Of a stretch of DNA of 64,000 bases, positions 43,381 through 55,071 are shown one piece after another (the first letter of the stretch is position 1; the number at the start of each line of letters is the position of its first letter). A program made the translations under genes and the position numbers. Below the pieces are notes generated by a model that worked only from the letters and a program-made list of their open reading frames with translations, was not told the origin of the DNA and searched no databases. Source of the DNA: Tenebrio molitor (lineage: Eukaryota > Arthropoda > Insecta > Coleoptera > Tenebrionidae); assembly GCF_963966145.1 (NCBI RefSeq), contig NC_091049.1:13888001-13952000 (forward strand). The letters are read 5' to 3'.

Positions 43381-45599
43381 ACACACATTTTTCGGCCGAC
43401 AATTTATTTAAAGCAAAATACATATAAGCATTTTTGTTAAAAAATTACCAGATGGGGAATTTATTTTCCTTCCATTGGAAACATAAAGGATTCAAGAAGC
43501 GACTATCACGACAAAAATCAACCAATTCCTCAAATATTCAAAACCATCGTCGTCGTTTCTGTTATTCCTAACCCATCGCTTGATACCCCCCCGACCCCTA
43601 CTGCTATATACAATGTACAGCTTGCGATAAAGGATACAAATTTGCCCGACATCAATATTTTACACTTAAAAAATTGTACAAAAATGCCACGTGACACTAA
43701 CATTTTGTGCTGCCAACCTAAAATCTTTCATTAAAAATTCCTGTGTCGATTTTCTTGCCTAGGCAGGGAAATGCTTGTTTCCAGAAGATTTAGACGAATG
43801 AAAAATCAATGTTTCTAGACGGAGACCAAAAAATAATTTTTATTGCCTTTTGTGTACCTTTGGAAAAAAAGATTACCGTTGAAAATATCGGGGCAGCCCA
43901 AACCGATAATAAACTTATTCCAAGTGACAAAAGGGGTAAAAAGGGACGATAAAAGAAATTTTTAAATATAAAAATAGGAGAACATAATATGTAATCTGTT
44001 TTTTTTTTACATATTTTACATCATTTTAAGAGACTCGCAATTTTGTAGATAAACTTATATTTTCATTGAGATTTTAACTATAATTTCAGGCGTGGCTTAA
44101 AAACTTTCCTATTGTGAAGCACACACCCCCCCCCCACTCTTTCGCCAAAGGGCGCCAAATTATGAACTCGCACGCGGGCGCCTTTTGACCTCGCGGGGGC
44201 CCTGCGTTCTGGGGAATAATGTAGGACCCTATGCTTCAACACACAACGGAATCGTAGTTTCAGTACACCGTTGCATTGCTCTACAAGTGATCCAGTGCAA
44301 CGATGTCTTTCATTGTAACGTTCTTGTGGCGAATTTGGTGCAGCATTTTCAAATGGTGTCAGGAGATATGACCTAAGCGGGTATCCAGAATCATCTAAAA
44401 CAATACATATTTGCGTTAAAGTATTCTTTGGCTACACATCAAAATAAATCTACCTAGTAACATAAAAGATCTATGTCCTTGTTGATGTAATTGTTCCATC
44501 AATGGTAATACGTTACTATTATTCCATATATAGCTATCATGGGTACTTCCTGGAAATCTTGAAGAAACATTCATAATCTTTAAATTTGCATCGCAAATCT
44601 GAAAACTGGCCTATTAGTATGCAAAAGCACATAAATGAGTAGGCACTTACAATTTGTATATTTATTGAATGGTACCTACCTTTTCTGTTCACATAAATGT
44701 GTTCTGGGTATATGGGATCATTTCTTTTTGACGGGTAAATAGTTATATGGGTGCATAGACTGCACCCTATACTATAACACCTGGAAACTGTCTCCTTTCA
44801 TAAAATCTAAAAGAAAAAACAAACAAAGAACGTGTTTACCTGTATGAACAAAAATTTTCTTACATATTTCGCACTTGATGTAACTCTTCAAAATTTCTTG
44901 GAAAATATATGTACTGATTCATTACCTCTGGCCTATTTAAAACATCACAAATTTCAGTTATACCTCTACTAACTGAAGCCTGACTTATGGCAGCGTGAAT
45001 ATTTTGACCAATACCACATTGATAGCTGCCATAAGCTAGAAAATTTAGAGTTGTAAGAACCTGTTGACAAAAGTCGAAATGTAGTTTCAATAATAAGCTA
45101 GGCACCCTGACTTACTTTTGTTGTAACGTCAAGCGTAGATAATCTTGACGGAGCTCTAACAAAAGGTTCGATGTTTTCAATAAGATCAGCTACTAAATTT
45201 TTTGACAACCGGAAAGTTCTAGGGAAATTTCGATCCGATAATGTTTCAAAAGGGTCGTCTCTCTCGTGAAAAATTCGCGGCGGATCACCATCTGTGATCT
45301 TGGCATCTTCTAAGGCTCCAATATCAGCTATGTTAACTATTTCATTCATTTTGTATTTACGTGTTTTACACAGTAACAACAATAATGTTCACTTGTTCAA
45401 GCTTTTAGAAGTTATCTCTGAGCTGAGGTTACGTTAGAACTGAACTTGCACACCACACGCAATTACTTGCGAGTGATAGTGGACCACTCGCAACGTTCAG
45501 TTCGCAAATTTTGGTGTACGGAAACGAAAATGTAGTTCGAGAATACCAATTCTGGCAAATCGCTCGCATTTATTCGAGAATCGCACCCCTGGAGTAGAT

Positions 45600-46404
45600 C
45601 CGTCGTGGGAGTGGAGCTGCCACCGTTCGCTTTCCGTCGACCAGGCCGAAAGGGGAGGAATTCCTCTTTAAGGCGCTCGCACAACTCGGTCCAGGAAGAT
45701 ACCCGACTCTCTACCATTCGGTACCATACCAGGGCTTCGCCCTTGAGGAGTAACTTAACGTGTCTCAACAGATCGTCCTGTGAGATGTCGTGAATAGCGC
45801 ATTTTTCTTTGATCTGCGTCAGGAAGTCGAAGACGGCCAACTCCTTGTTTCTATCGCCGGCAAACGTAAGCCCCCAACTCCCCATGACGTGCGACCAGTT
45901 CGTCTGAGTCCCACTCGGCGTAGAACCAAAATTTTGATCGACGCTCAGCGTGGAGGTAACACCCGGAAAACCTGACGTGCTGGCTCTCGTAGAGTCATTC
46001 GAGACAACCAAAAGAAAACGGGCCCGAGAATTTAGTGCTTCGATTCTGCGATCTAGTTCGGCGCACAGTTTCTCTTTTTCCTCGGTCTGCACCCCCTGCT
46101 CGGTTGTTATCCGGCCTAACTGTCGCCGTAAGTGTGCTAACTTGGAGGATGCGGTCCGCAACGAGATCTCGTCCCAAACCCTAACGCGTGGATCTCTCCC
46201 ACGATCTCCGGTCAACTCCAGGTCCGAATCTAGATTCACCTTGACGTCGAACATGATCCCCTCTCGCTCGGCCGACAAGTAGTACCTCAGGTTATTAATC
46301 TATCTTTCCAACGGGTCCTCTGCGGACACGACCGTACCTCGTACTACTAACTCGTGGACTAACTCGTCCCGCGACAATATTTCTGGGGTGATGGCGATCT
46401 CCAT
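45600..46404 (-). pseudogene. Gypsy-type gag fossil
   Basis: ATG 46404 starts MEIAITPEILSRDELVHELV; an in-frame TAG follows at about 46303. A coiled segment (SKLAHLRRQLGRITTEQG) comes next. The Retrotrans_gag core lies around 45895-45660: WGLTFAGDRNKELAVFDFLT, LLKGEALVWYRMV and WTELCERLKEEFLPF, the nucleocapsid-forming part of Ty3/gypsy gag. The frame becomes unrelated after about 45630; no knuckles, protease, RT or LTR found nearby. Confidence 0.75.
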
Positions 46405-46886
46405 GACTATTACAACGGTTTTTTGTTTTCAAACTGGTAATACCCCAGTTTGAATTCAAATTGCCGCCGCCGAAACAAACGCAAGAGGAACTATTTGGTT
46501 CTTTTGTTGTGCACTGTTGGTAGATTTGGATTGCGTACGGTTGGTACACGAAAGACGCGGTACTCGATCATAGATAGGAGACAATTCAGATCGGCAACTC
46601 TTATAGCAAATTTGAAGCCAAATCAGCGGTAGGGTGAAATGTTCTCGAACTAAAAATAAAAGCGGTAAATTTGAACAGTTCATATTGTGGTCTTGTGCTC
46701 AAATGCTTTCTTTTGCATTTGCAGTCAGTTAACAGTATCGGATAGATAATGTAAACTGCTGCAAATAGCCCAGAAACCCTGTGTTATAGAATACCTACTT
46801 ACCTACACCTATAGTAAAAAAAAGATAAATGCATTTCCAAAAAAAATGTATTTTAAAAACAAAGAAATACATTTAATAAGTATATG

Positions 46887-47317
46887 AATATGAAAAATCA
46901 CAGCAAAACCGCACCGAATCGGAATTTCGTCGTGGAACTTGAACATTTCGGAGTCAAACGATGCAAGAGTTACAGAAATCGAGGTTTTAAGACGCTAACT
47001 TTCCTATGAATAAGTTTTTACACACGCAAATATGAAAAAACAAAAATCACAGCAAAACCGCACCGAATCGGAATTTCGTCGTGGAACTTGATCATTTCAC
47101 AGTAAAACGATGCAAGAATTACAAAAATCGAGGTTTTAAGACGCTAACTTTCCTCTAAATTCGTTTTTACACACGCAAATATGAAAAATCACAGCCAAAT
47201 CGCACCGAATCGAAATTTCGTCGTGGAACTTGATCATTTCGGAGTAAAAGGATGCAAGAACTACAGAAATCGAGGTTATAAGACGCTAACTTTCCTCTAA
47301 ATACGTTTTTACACACG
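46887..47317. repeat. Satellite trimer, ~142-bp unit
   Basis: Three head-to-tail copies start AATATGAAAAA at 46887, 47029 and 47178 (142, 149 and 140 bp; the second has an 8-base insertion AACAAAAA near its start). Shared words include CGTCGTGGAACTTGA and TTTTAAGACGCTAACTTTCC. About 90% identity by eye. No coding potential conserved. Confidence 0.85.
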
Positions 47318-47650
47318 AAACACGTTTTTTCAAATATATATTTTAAGAAATATCTTCTGATGTAAAATGCGCGTGATAAACGTTGTAACTTCTGTACACT
47401 TGATGTGGATTCCGTTGATATAATATAGGATTACCACAAGCCTCCACCCATCCTCCCACATACTTGTCAGTAGGGCTCGGATTTTAGGCAATTAAAAAGT
47501 CGGAAATAGGTGCCTAAAATAGTCCCTTAAATTACTGCAAATAGTCCCTTAAAAACTGAAAATAAGCCACAATAGGTCCTTAAAATTGTGGTTAATTAAA
47601 TTTAAAAATGGGTTTTTAAAGTTTTAAGTACACCCAACAAGATATTTACT

Positions 47651-47957
47651 AATTATTGGGTAATTGTTTACTTTAACTACTTCTGGGGAATTTTCGCCTT
47701 TTTTCTGGCTAGAGAGCCTCAGGGCGTCCTCCTAGATCGTGTCCTACCATTCAAACCTTGTGCAAATGCCTTTTTTTTCTCTCTTGTTGTGTGTCAAGGT
47801 CGTGTCAAGGTCGCGCCAAGTCTTAGTATAACTAAAGTGTAAGGAAAATTTTCATTTGCACAAGGTTTGACTGGTGGGAAACGATGTAGGAGGACGTCCT
47901 GAGGCTGTCTAGACAGAAAAAACGCGAAGTAGTTAAAGTGAACAATTACCAATTATT
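47651..47957. repeat. ~307-bp palindromic MITE nested in the hAT-like element
   Basis: AATTATTGGGTAATTGTTTA and CTTTAACTACTTC pair with GAAGTAGTTAAAG and GAACAATTACCAATTATT; inner arms AAACCTTGTGCAAATG and CATTTGCACAAGGTTT also pair. No coding. Confidence 0.75.
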
Positions 47958-48031
47958 CTTTATTACGAGTAATTTAATTGAGAAACTTCGTTTTTATAGT
48001 AGGGACCATTGTATAAACGTTAAAGTTTCTA

Positions 48032-48155
48032 ACAATACCTAAGTGTCACAAACCATTAGACTGTGTATACCTGCACCCCTTCGAACAGGGGCAAACAGAT
48101 AAACTCTGAAATTTATGCCAGACCAGTCTAATGGTTCCTGGTACTTAGGTATTGT
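48032..48155. repeat. 124-bp inverted repeat
   Basis: ACAATACCTAAGTGTCACAA and ACCATTAGACTG pair with CAGTCTAATGGT and ACTTAGGTATTGT at the right. Confidence 0.7.
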
Positions 48156-48711
48156 CGGAGTATTTACCGCTGACACCATGGTCCCAACCGTAAAAGCGAA
48201 AAAGTAATTCCTCTATTGTACTGCACTTTGTACATTTCAATAATTACATCTCCTTAAATTTCAAAATCATAAAGAATTGTAAATTTTATTGAGGTACCAC
48301 TTTTACATTTTTAATACCGTAAACTTCCCAGAATTCGAATATTGAGAAAAAATCGCGAAAATGAAATTTATTTTTGGTCATTTTAGGCATGTTCTGGCAG
48401 TTATAAAGTAAAATAGGTATTTAAAGGGCATTTTAGGCCGAATAGGCAGAATCAAATATAGCTCTAATTACTCAAATTAAGCCAGAAATCATTTATAGAC
48501 AAGTTTCATACACGTGCCTTAATAAATAAAAATAGTCCATTTTGCCTAAAATCCGGGCCCTACTTGTCAGGTTACGGGAAACGATGGCGGAGAGAGTTTT
48601 CATTTTCATAGCCAAGAACTGCACATTTCTTTGTCCAACCCATTCGTCTGTTGAAGAACAAATCATATTATATTTATTACTTCTACATACAAGTATACAT
48701 ATTATATTATA

Positions 48712-50184
48712 CAGGCTGATTCACGTAGCCCATTCATTAGAAACTTTCTGATTTCCCCAAATCATATTAATATGAAAATTGGTAGTTGACTATAATCTAC
48801 TACTCCAAGTTCAAATGAAATATTTTCAAAATGGTGGCACTTCCGGAAATACCGGAAATCGACGCCATCTTTATTTTTTTAAATGGAAAGGCCTCATTTT
48901 GACTTCACATTTAGATTCTACGTTAAATTTTGAGTTTAGAACGTCTTTTTGTAAACACTTATCTGTCATCGTTTTTGACCTATGCCATCTTTTTTGCAAA
49001 AAAGCGAGGTTGCAGGGCTTCATTAACAAATTCACAACTCTTGAACCATCAGAAATAAATAATTGATTTTTTTTAGTTGAATTCCTAAAGACCTGGCTGA
49101 TCTTTTCCGCCATTAGTGCAATTTTTTTATGCTTCATACGCCTACTGAAATTTTTCAAAATTGCTAATCAAAAAATGTCAAAAACTTCATTTTTTTAAAT
49201 GGCAACCACCATTTGTGACACTAGATATAAATGTAAAATTTAATTCTAAGCCTACTTTTATTAACATTGTGTATGCCTATTCCCAGCCGTTTTGGCGCAA
49301 TTTCGATTTTTTGAGTAAAATATTCTTTTTTTTTATCAAACAATTGTTTTATTTGAATTTTTTTTCAAAAATCACATGTAATAAACAGTAGATAACAACG
49401 AAATAATAAATAATAAGCAAATTAACAAAAAAATATTTTCAATGAAATCATTTACATTAAAATATTTTTTTGTTAATTTGCTTATTTTTTATTGTTTTGT
49501 TGTTATCTAATATTTATTGCAATGCTATTTTTGAATAAAAATTCAAATAAAACAATTGCTTATAAAAAAGAATATTTTTTTCAAAAAATTGAAATTACGC
49601 CTAAACGGCTGCAAATAGGCATACATAATGTTAATAAAAGTGGCCTTAAAATTTAATTTTACATTTATATCTAGTATCAGAAATGGTAGTTGCCATTTAA
49701 AAAAATGAAGTTTTCGACATTTTTCGATTATCAATTTTAAAAAATTGCAGTAGGCGTATGAAACATAAAAAAACGTCGTTGATAGCGCAAAAAAGCGGAC
49801 AAATCTTTGGCAAGTCAGTAAAGTAAAAATAAATTATTTATTTCTGATGGTTCAGGAATTATAAATTTTTTAATGAAGGCCTGCAACGTCACTTTTTTGC
49901 AAAAAAGATGACATAGGTCAAAAACGATGACAGATAAGTATTGACAAAAAGATGTATTAAACTCAAAAGTTAACGTAGAATCGAAATGTGAAGTCAAAAT
50001 GGGGCCTTTCTATTTAAAAAAACAAAGATGGCATCGATTTCCGGTATTTCCGGAAGTGTCGCCATTTTGAAAATATTTCATTTGAATTTGGAGTAGTCGA
50101 TTATAGTCAACTGCCAATTTTCATATTAATATGATTTTGGGAAATCAAAAAGTTTCTAATGAACGGGCTACGTGAATCAGCCTG
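48712..50184. mobile_element. Foldback element, 1.47 kb, arms ~700 bp, TA TSD
   Basis: Starts CAGGCTGATTCACGTAGCCC and ends with its complement, with TA on both sides (48710-48711, 50185-50186). Nearly the whole sequence is one inverted repeat: left-arm blocks such as AACACTTATCTGTCATCG and TTTTTGACCTATGCCATC recur complemented in the right arm. The centre has TTTGTTAATTTGCTTATT and its inverse. No protein. A single arm is present at 19030-19569. Confidence 0.9.
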
Positions 50185-50186
50185 TA

Positions 50187-51021
50187 TACTATACTTGGTA
50201 AGTTTTCAATAATGGAAGGTAAAAACAAGTCAAATATCTGCTGTGCAAAATTATGATTCTATTTACTACATTTACTACTTACCGACAATTAAATCACTTC
50301 CTTATTACTAGGCTACTACTACTGGACGATTTCACAGAGGTTCCTTAATTTTAAACCAAGCTTAAAAACAATCTTTGCTACGAATTTAATAATTGTAACA
50401 AACGTTTTAAGGTCTCCTCAAACTACGACGGTGATATTGGTAGTTGGGTCCACTTGCATTAACACAAAAACTAGAAAATGTTTCTTGTTCACACTCGAAA
50501 CTGCATGCATGCAAAAACACTGAAAATTGGAAACGAATAACGCAATACGCAATCGCAGTAATCGCACCACACAATAACGAAAACCAATGTGGTTTGAAAA
50601 TTTAAATATAATGAAAATGATCGGTCAAGTCGAAAACTGTAATCAAATCAGAAAACATGACTGCCAGCGACCTCTCTTGAAATGTTCTCGGCATAAATTA
50701 TCGTCTGCCTTTCTTCGGGCCTCGACATTTTACATGCAAGTGCGGTACCCGTGTACTCGATTTTCAGCTCTCGAAGTGAACGGTGGTGTTTGTTGAAGCA
50801 TCGTTTTCATTGTTATTGTTTTAGTTGAAAATGTAGTTATTGCTGTTATGAATCCCGAGTCGGGCATTTTCTTGTGTATTGTCAATGTAATCAGGGCAGT
50901 GCTCCGTAAACATTCACCAATCGCGGAGGAGACACGTGTTGGTTGATTACAGGTGCGAACCTCGTGTGTCGCCGTCAGTTTGCGCGTTGTAATTCAGGTA
51001 GTATGATCTGACCGACAAGTA
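50187..51021. other. Spacer
   Basis: No recognised domain or element ends; composition becomes GC-richer from about 50900. Confidence 0.4.
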
Positions 51022-51579
51022 GTGTCTAGCAGGTATGTTATTTCGTTTTGTTATTCCGATAAGTCCAGGAGAAGTAAAAATAAAGCACGTGGGGAAATTC
51101 TCGGGGTAAAGTCGTTTCGAGGTCAACGTCGCAATCGTGGTTATGTCCGTCATGGAAAACAGAGGAACGGGCGTCCATTTCGGGAACGGCCATTCATTTG
51201 CCACAAGGAAAACCGGGGCACTGGTTTGGCCGAAGTTAAAGGTGTCGACGCGAGGTCAGTTATCCACGTTGCAATGAAAAACGGGAGCCTGCCAAAGGAG
51301 CCGTGCGTGGGGGGACCCACGCAGTCACTCGTGGATCCCTTCATGACGTGTGATCCTGGCCGCAGAGTTTCTCGACGCCTTCGGTGGAAGGCCTCTGTTT
51401 CATCAGCTGTGGTCAGTGGCGATTCGGAGGACACAAGCTGGGGCACTGCACCCATAACGGGACTTGGACGACCCGACGTCACTAGGGAGAAATTAGGAGA
51501 CTGGGGGGCGAGAACTAGGTTAAGTTCGCGATCGGAGACCGCGTGCTATCTTGAAGAGCTGAGAGTCAGAGATCCGTAA
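51022..51579 (+). other. GC-rich open frame of unknown nature
   Basis: An open frame of about 185 codons (not starting with a convincing ATG) in a locally GC-rich stretch; basic and glycine/arginine-rich (FRGQRRNRGYVRHGKQRNGR). A different frame near 51390-51445 shows CFISCGQWRFGGHKLGHC, which resembles a damaged CCHC knuckle of retroviral-type gag. It might be a gag remnant, untranslated DNA of an LTR element, or chance. I cannot assign it. Confidence 0.25.
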
Positions 51580-53082
51580 TATTCAATTAGGGAATTAGAG
51601 TATTTGTCATTGCAGTCTAGAGTCTTGCTGTGCAATCTTATGTAACATGTTGTGTAACTTTGGCAATTGAAAAGATTATGGTGTGCCATCGTTTGTGGAT
51701 GATTTTTGGGGATTTTACTCACCTATTTACAGTGTCTATTCGTAATAACATAACTATCATTTATTTCATGGTGTCGCTTTGTTCTTGCATTACGAGTTTA
51801 GGTTCTGAGAAACCGTTGTTATTTTATTTGTGGTATAGTTTCGCTCCGATAAAAAGAAAAAAAAAAACAAAAAGAAAGGGAACTATTTCTTTCTACCCTC
51901 CTCAAAAGGTCGGTAGACAAATGTATTGTGTTTTCTATGTATTTCTTGTTGTGTCATGTAAAGTCGCACCGCTAAATTGTTCAATTTATTAAGTGATCTT
52001 GTGGAGGATTAAATAACACTGTAAATGAAAACGAGAATGTATTTAGTCATGTACACATAAAATAAAGACAGGCGTCCTCCCACCGATTTATGCATTTTTA
52101 TTTCGAAGTTTGTCCACCCTGCAGGTCCGTCATTTGCATCCCGAGCTAGTCTGCCGCCATTTTGTTCAAAATACACAACGTAGGGGTCCTACCGCTTCGA
52201 TGACGATCACGACATGGCCAATTTGTTCAATTTCGCGGGTTTAATTTGAATTTTCAAATATTTAAATTTTGGCGGAAGACTGGCGATATCTGGGTTATGA
52301 CAAACTAAACAAACACAACGACGAAAACCCAAAAACACGCGATTGGCAGCAGCGCAACTCCGCGACTCAGCACCACCTCTATTTACTCTCCTCGAAGTCG
52401 AGGTCTTCTCCTGCGGGTCCAAACCCGTTCTCCTCTGAGCGCACCTGTCGAGGTCAAAACCACCGGAGCAGACGCCCCTCCAGAGATGACACCAACCGAA
52501 CCTATAACAGAGTGAATGAGTAAGGTCACCCTCAACAATGTCTCACCTCCTTCAGTCAATTCCTCAATTCCTGGTCACGACGCTAACGCCTAAATCGTTA
52601 TTTTATTCAGCCATTGGACCAGAGTAAAAATAAATAACGTAAGAGTACCTACATAATATATATAATATAAGTCTTTGTGGACTAGCCCTATAGTTTTTGG
52701 CAGAGCGAGCTTGCGAGCAAGCCAATAAATAGGGCAAGTTCACAAAGCCTAATTAGTAATTAGTAATTAGGTACGAATTACATCCAAAGCTTTATGTTCG
52801 ATTGTGTAATTAAGTTTCTTTTAGATACAAAATTAATAGATTCTAAAAATTACGATAATTCCTAAGTTTTCTGTTTTTATTGCTGCGGTTACGAAGTTGT
52901 TTATTACTATTTATTTGAAAAATAACAGTGTTTGTGTTTGAAATACGAGCTGAAATCGTCTTTATTTCTGGTTGTAATAATGAGCAAAGTAAGTGAAATT
53001 GCAGCAAAAGCCAAAGAATCTTTACTGTAAAGTTTTCTGTTAATTCTATTCTTTCCTGATTTAAATAAAATTATAAAATTTC
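51580..53082. other. Gene-poor stretch
   Basis: Nothing supported. The part 52060-52520 is GC-richer, with ATGGCGGCAGAC on the minus strand near 52165, but no continuing frame. Confidence 0.4.
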
Positions 53083-53219
53083 GGGCCGGTTTCACCAACG
53101 TGAGTTAAATTTAACTACAGATTAAAATATACGAAAACATTGTTATAACAAGAGGTAACTAAGGTAACGAAGCATTTTAACCTACAGTTAACTTTAACTG
53201 GCGTTGGTGAAACCGGTCC
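53083..53219. mobile_element. Short MITE, CACCAACG family, copy 1
   Basis: GGGCCGGTTTCACCAACGTG and its imperfect complement at the right; inner GTTAACT/AGTTAAA and TATAACAAGAGGTAACTAAG. Its relative at 58221-58354 is in the opposite orientation and shares the core TTGTTATAACA and the GTTGGTGAA end. Confidence 0.75.
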
Positions 53220-53561
53220 TTAGTTATTTTGACGTTCATTTTGAAGTAATACCCGAAATTGTCAAGCGTCCTTTTTATGGAGGTTTATAGACTAGTTCCT
53301 AAAGAGTTAGTTTATGGACAATAAACGATATCATAAATCATGAATTAGGTATAATACAATCGAACATAAAAAATTTTACATTTACTTATTTATTCTAAAC
53401 TTGGTTTTTTATTAACATATTTAAAGCCTATTTATTGGTTGTTTAGATTAAGTTAAAATAGTATATTCATAATCGTACATACTATTTAAATTATATCCGA
53501 CATCTCAGTAAAATGAGGTTTTAGAAATTCAATTGCATTTGCAGTTTTCTTTATGGTTTAA

Positions 53562-54069
53562 ATGGTGACAGCCATGATTGCAACACTTCTATGCTTGATG
53601 GGACTGTTTTTTGGTAATTATGTTTTAAGAATTGTTTGCAAAATTATTTTAATTATAAAGAGCGATCAAATTAATTTGTAATCGAGCCATCCATGGATTT
53701 GAATCCGTATGTTATTCGATTGATATGCACAGATCTAACCTGTGTTTTAAGCTGTGTTTTTTGTTCAAGAAACGACATACGATTTCGGATTCATGGATAA
53801 CTCGATTACAAATTAATTTGATCGCTCGATATTATGCACAATTATTAAAGAGTTAAATTAGTTTTAAAAGATATTTTTTTTGTGCTTCAATTAGTCTGCT
53901 CTACTGATTGTTTAACACCTCCAAGAATTATTAACGGTGAGGAACTAGACGATATCAGTGATTACTTGCACGTGGTAACTTTTATAAGTGACAATGGAGA
54001 GCTCAAATGTGGAGGAACACTAATAGATCCTAGATATGTGATAACTGCCGGCCATTGCTTGATTAAGAG
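53562..54069 (+). CDS. Trypsin-like serine protease, exons 1-2 (partial host gene)
   Basis: Exon 1 (53562-53613) encodes a hydrophobic signal peptide, MVTAMIATLLCLMGLFF. After GT..AG splicing (53614-53894; acceptor TGCTTCAATTAG) exon 2 (53895-54069) continues in phase: VCSTDCLTPPRIINGEELDD, where R-IING is the zymogen activation site. Then HVVTFIS and CGGTLIDPRYVITAGHCLIK with the catalytic His and its disulfide Cys. A donor AAGAG|GTTTG follows at 54070. Exons with the catalytic Asp and Ser were not found within 500 bp; a LINE fossil begins at about 54540. The rest may lie further away or be lost. Likely a secreted chymotrypsin-family (S1) protease. This is the only host-like gene in the window. 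Confidence 0.78.
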
Positions 54070-54539
54070 GTTTGTTTATATTTATGATCAACTGGTACAG
54101 CAATCTCGGTTTTATATTTTCTGAAATTAAGTCGGTAGAAAGATATAAGTTTTTTATTATTATGTGCCATGATATTAAAGCTTGCTTAATTTGACTGTTG
54201 AGTAAGCGTTAACATGTTACAACAATTTCTGATGCCTTTGGTTGATTTACTTGACTGAAACTACTCCACAGATCAAACTCGAAGAATATCCTTGATGAGT
54301 TAACCCTTTTATTGCACAATCGTTATCTATCAATGCAATATAATGTTAATGTAAAGGTGTGGTATATATACCACAGGCATCATGTAAGGTTCATTAGAAT
54401 GATGCACATGTTTATGCACCAAATTATATACCGTTAACAGAAAAATTTCCAACAGATTTTAAATTTTGTTTCATATTTAAGCAATGTTATTTAGTTTAGG
54501 TGGTACAAACCAATTTAGAGTTTGAATTTTTAGATTGGA
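54070..54539. other. Intron or spacer after the protease exons
   Basis: No further protease exon visible. A TGTGGTATATATACCACAG hairpin stands at 54359-54377. Confidence 0.4.
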
Positions 54540-54930
54540 ATCTGGAAAAAAAATCAAAATTGTAGGTTTTAGCGAGGAACTCAACGAGGAAAACCTGAGA
54601 AACTGCTTAATTTAACAGAATTTATCTCTTAAAAACATCAGCGGTACTTTTAAACTGATTATCTGCAAGAAAATGAAAAAAAATTACTTAGCAATTATCG
54701 AAGTTAATCCTCTTACTTTCGCCGACTTTATGAAAATGGAATCTGTGTGTATCGGATGGAATATCTGTAAAGTTTATGAACACGTAAATGTTTTACGGTG
54801 TTTTAAATGCGGAGGATTTAATCACACTAATGAAAAGTGCAAAGAAGATGTTTCTAAATGTTTGAATTGTTGCGAGGAAGGTCACGACGAGAAGGATTGT
54901 AATAATAATTCCGTGTGTGTTAACTGTTAG
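54540..54930 (+). pseudogene. LINE ORF1 (gag-like, CCHC knuckles) fossil
   Basis: KKIKIVGFSEELNEENLRNC at 54545, then a stop, and from 54673 a frame with VNVLRCFKCGGFNHTNEKC and CLNCCEEGHDEKDC, two C-x2-C-x4-H-x4-C knuckles plus a final CVNC. The fold before them looks like the RNA-binding part of jockey/CR1-type ORF1. It would bind the element's RNA. Interrupted by stops. Confidence 0.75.
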
Positions 54931-55071
54931 AAGTTAAACAAATCCAACAATTTAAATTTGAAAGTTGATCATTCGCGATTCAATTACTCATGTGAAGTAT
55001 ATAAAAAACAAGTGTCAGTTAGTAAAAGCAAAACGCGCTACTCCATATAGCAATCAAAGTGCTGCAGTGTT

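Larger units (their letters stand above)
41618..44204. mobile_element. Large non-autonomous hAT element, 2.59 kb, 8-bp TSD
   Basis: CGTTCTGG on both sides (41610-41617, 44205-44212); ends CAGGGCCCCCGC and GCGGGGGCCCTG. Subterminal DNA is GC-rich (GCACGCGGGCGG; CACGCGGGCGCC), unlike the AT-rich centre. No transposase domain was found; short frames inside have no recognised domains. 8 bp is the hAT duplication. Confidence 0.88.
41390..45352 (-). pseudogene. Multi-exon Harbinger transposase split by a hAT
   Basis: ATG 45352 starts MNEIVNIADIGALEDAK. The N-terminal helix NFPRTFRLSKNLVADLIENI follows; a 55-bp intron (45061-45115, GTAAGT..CAG) joins DVTTK to VLTTLNFLAYGSYQCGIGQN. A second intron begins GTAAGAAAA near 44870 and ends TTTTCTTTTAG near 44800, before FYERRQFPGVI. 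Then NRKGRYHSINIQI, VCDAN, RFPGSTHDSYIW (second Asp) and, near 44330-44210, FRCVLKHRVLHYSPER. The remainder is at 41617 and below: RAAKIINACAVLQNIC up to the stop at 41390. Stops (for example in the first-Asp region) show decay. The hAT removed with one TSD copy rejoins the frame. Confidence 0.78.
47471..48562. mobile_element. hAT-like element, 1.09 kb, 8-bp TSD
   Basis: CTTGTCAG on both sides (47463-47470, 48563-48570); ends TAGGGCTCGGATTTTAGGCA and TGCCTAAAATCCGGGCCCTA. AATAGTCCCTTAAA-like words are repeated beside the left end and AATAGG/TTTAGGC words near the right, probable binding sites. Contains two nested palindromes and no transposase. Confidence 0.85.

Noticed and set aside
45605..46282. 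Plus-strand frames in the gypsy gag region
   Set aside because: Antisense shadows; the gag core motifs are on the minus strand.
46887..47317. Repeat protein gene
   Set aside because: Unit lengths 142, 149 and 140 do not keep a frame and no long open frame crosses them.
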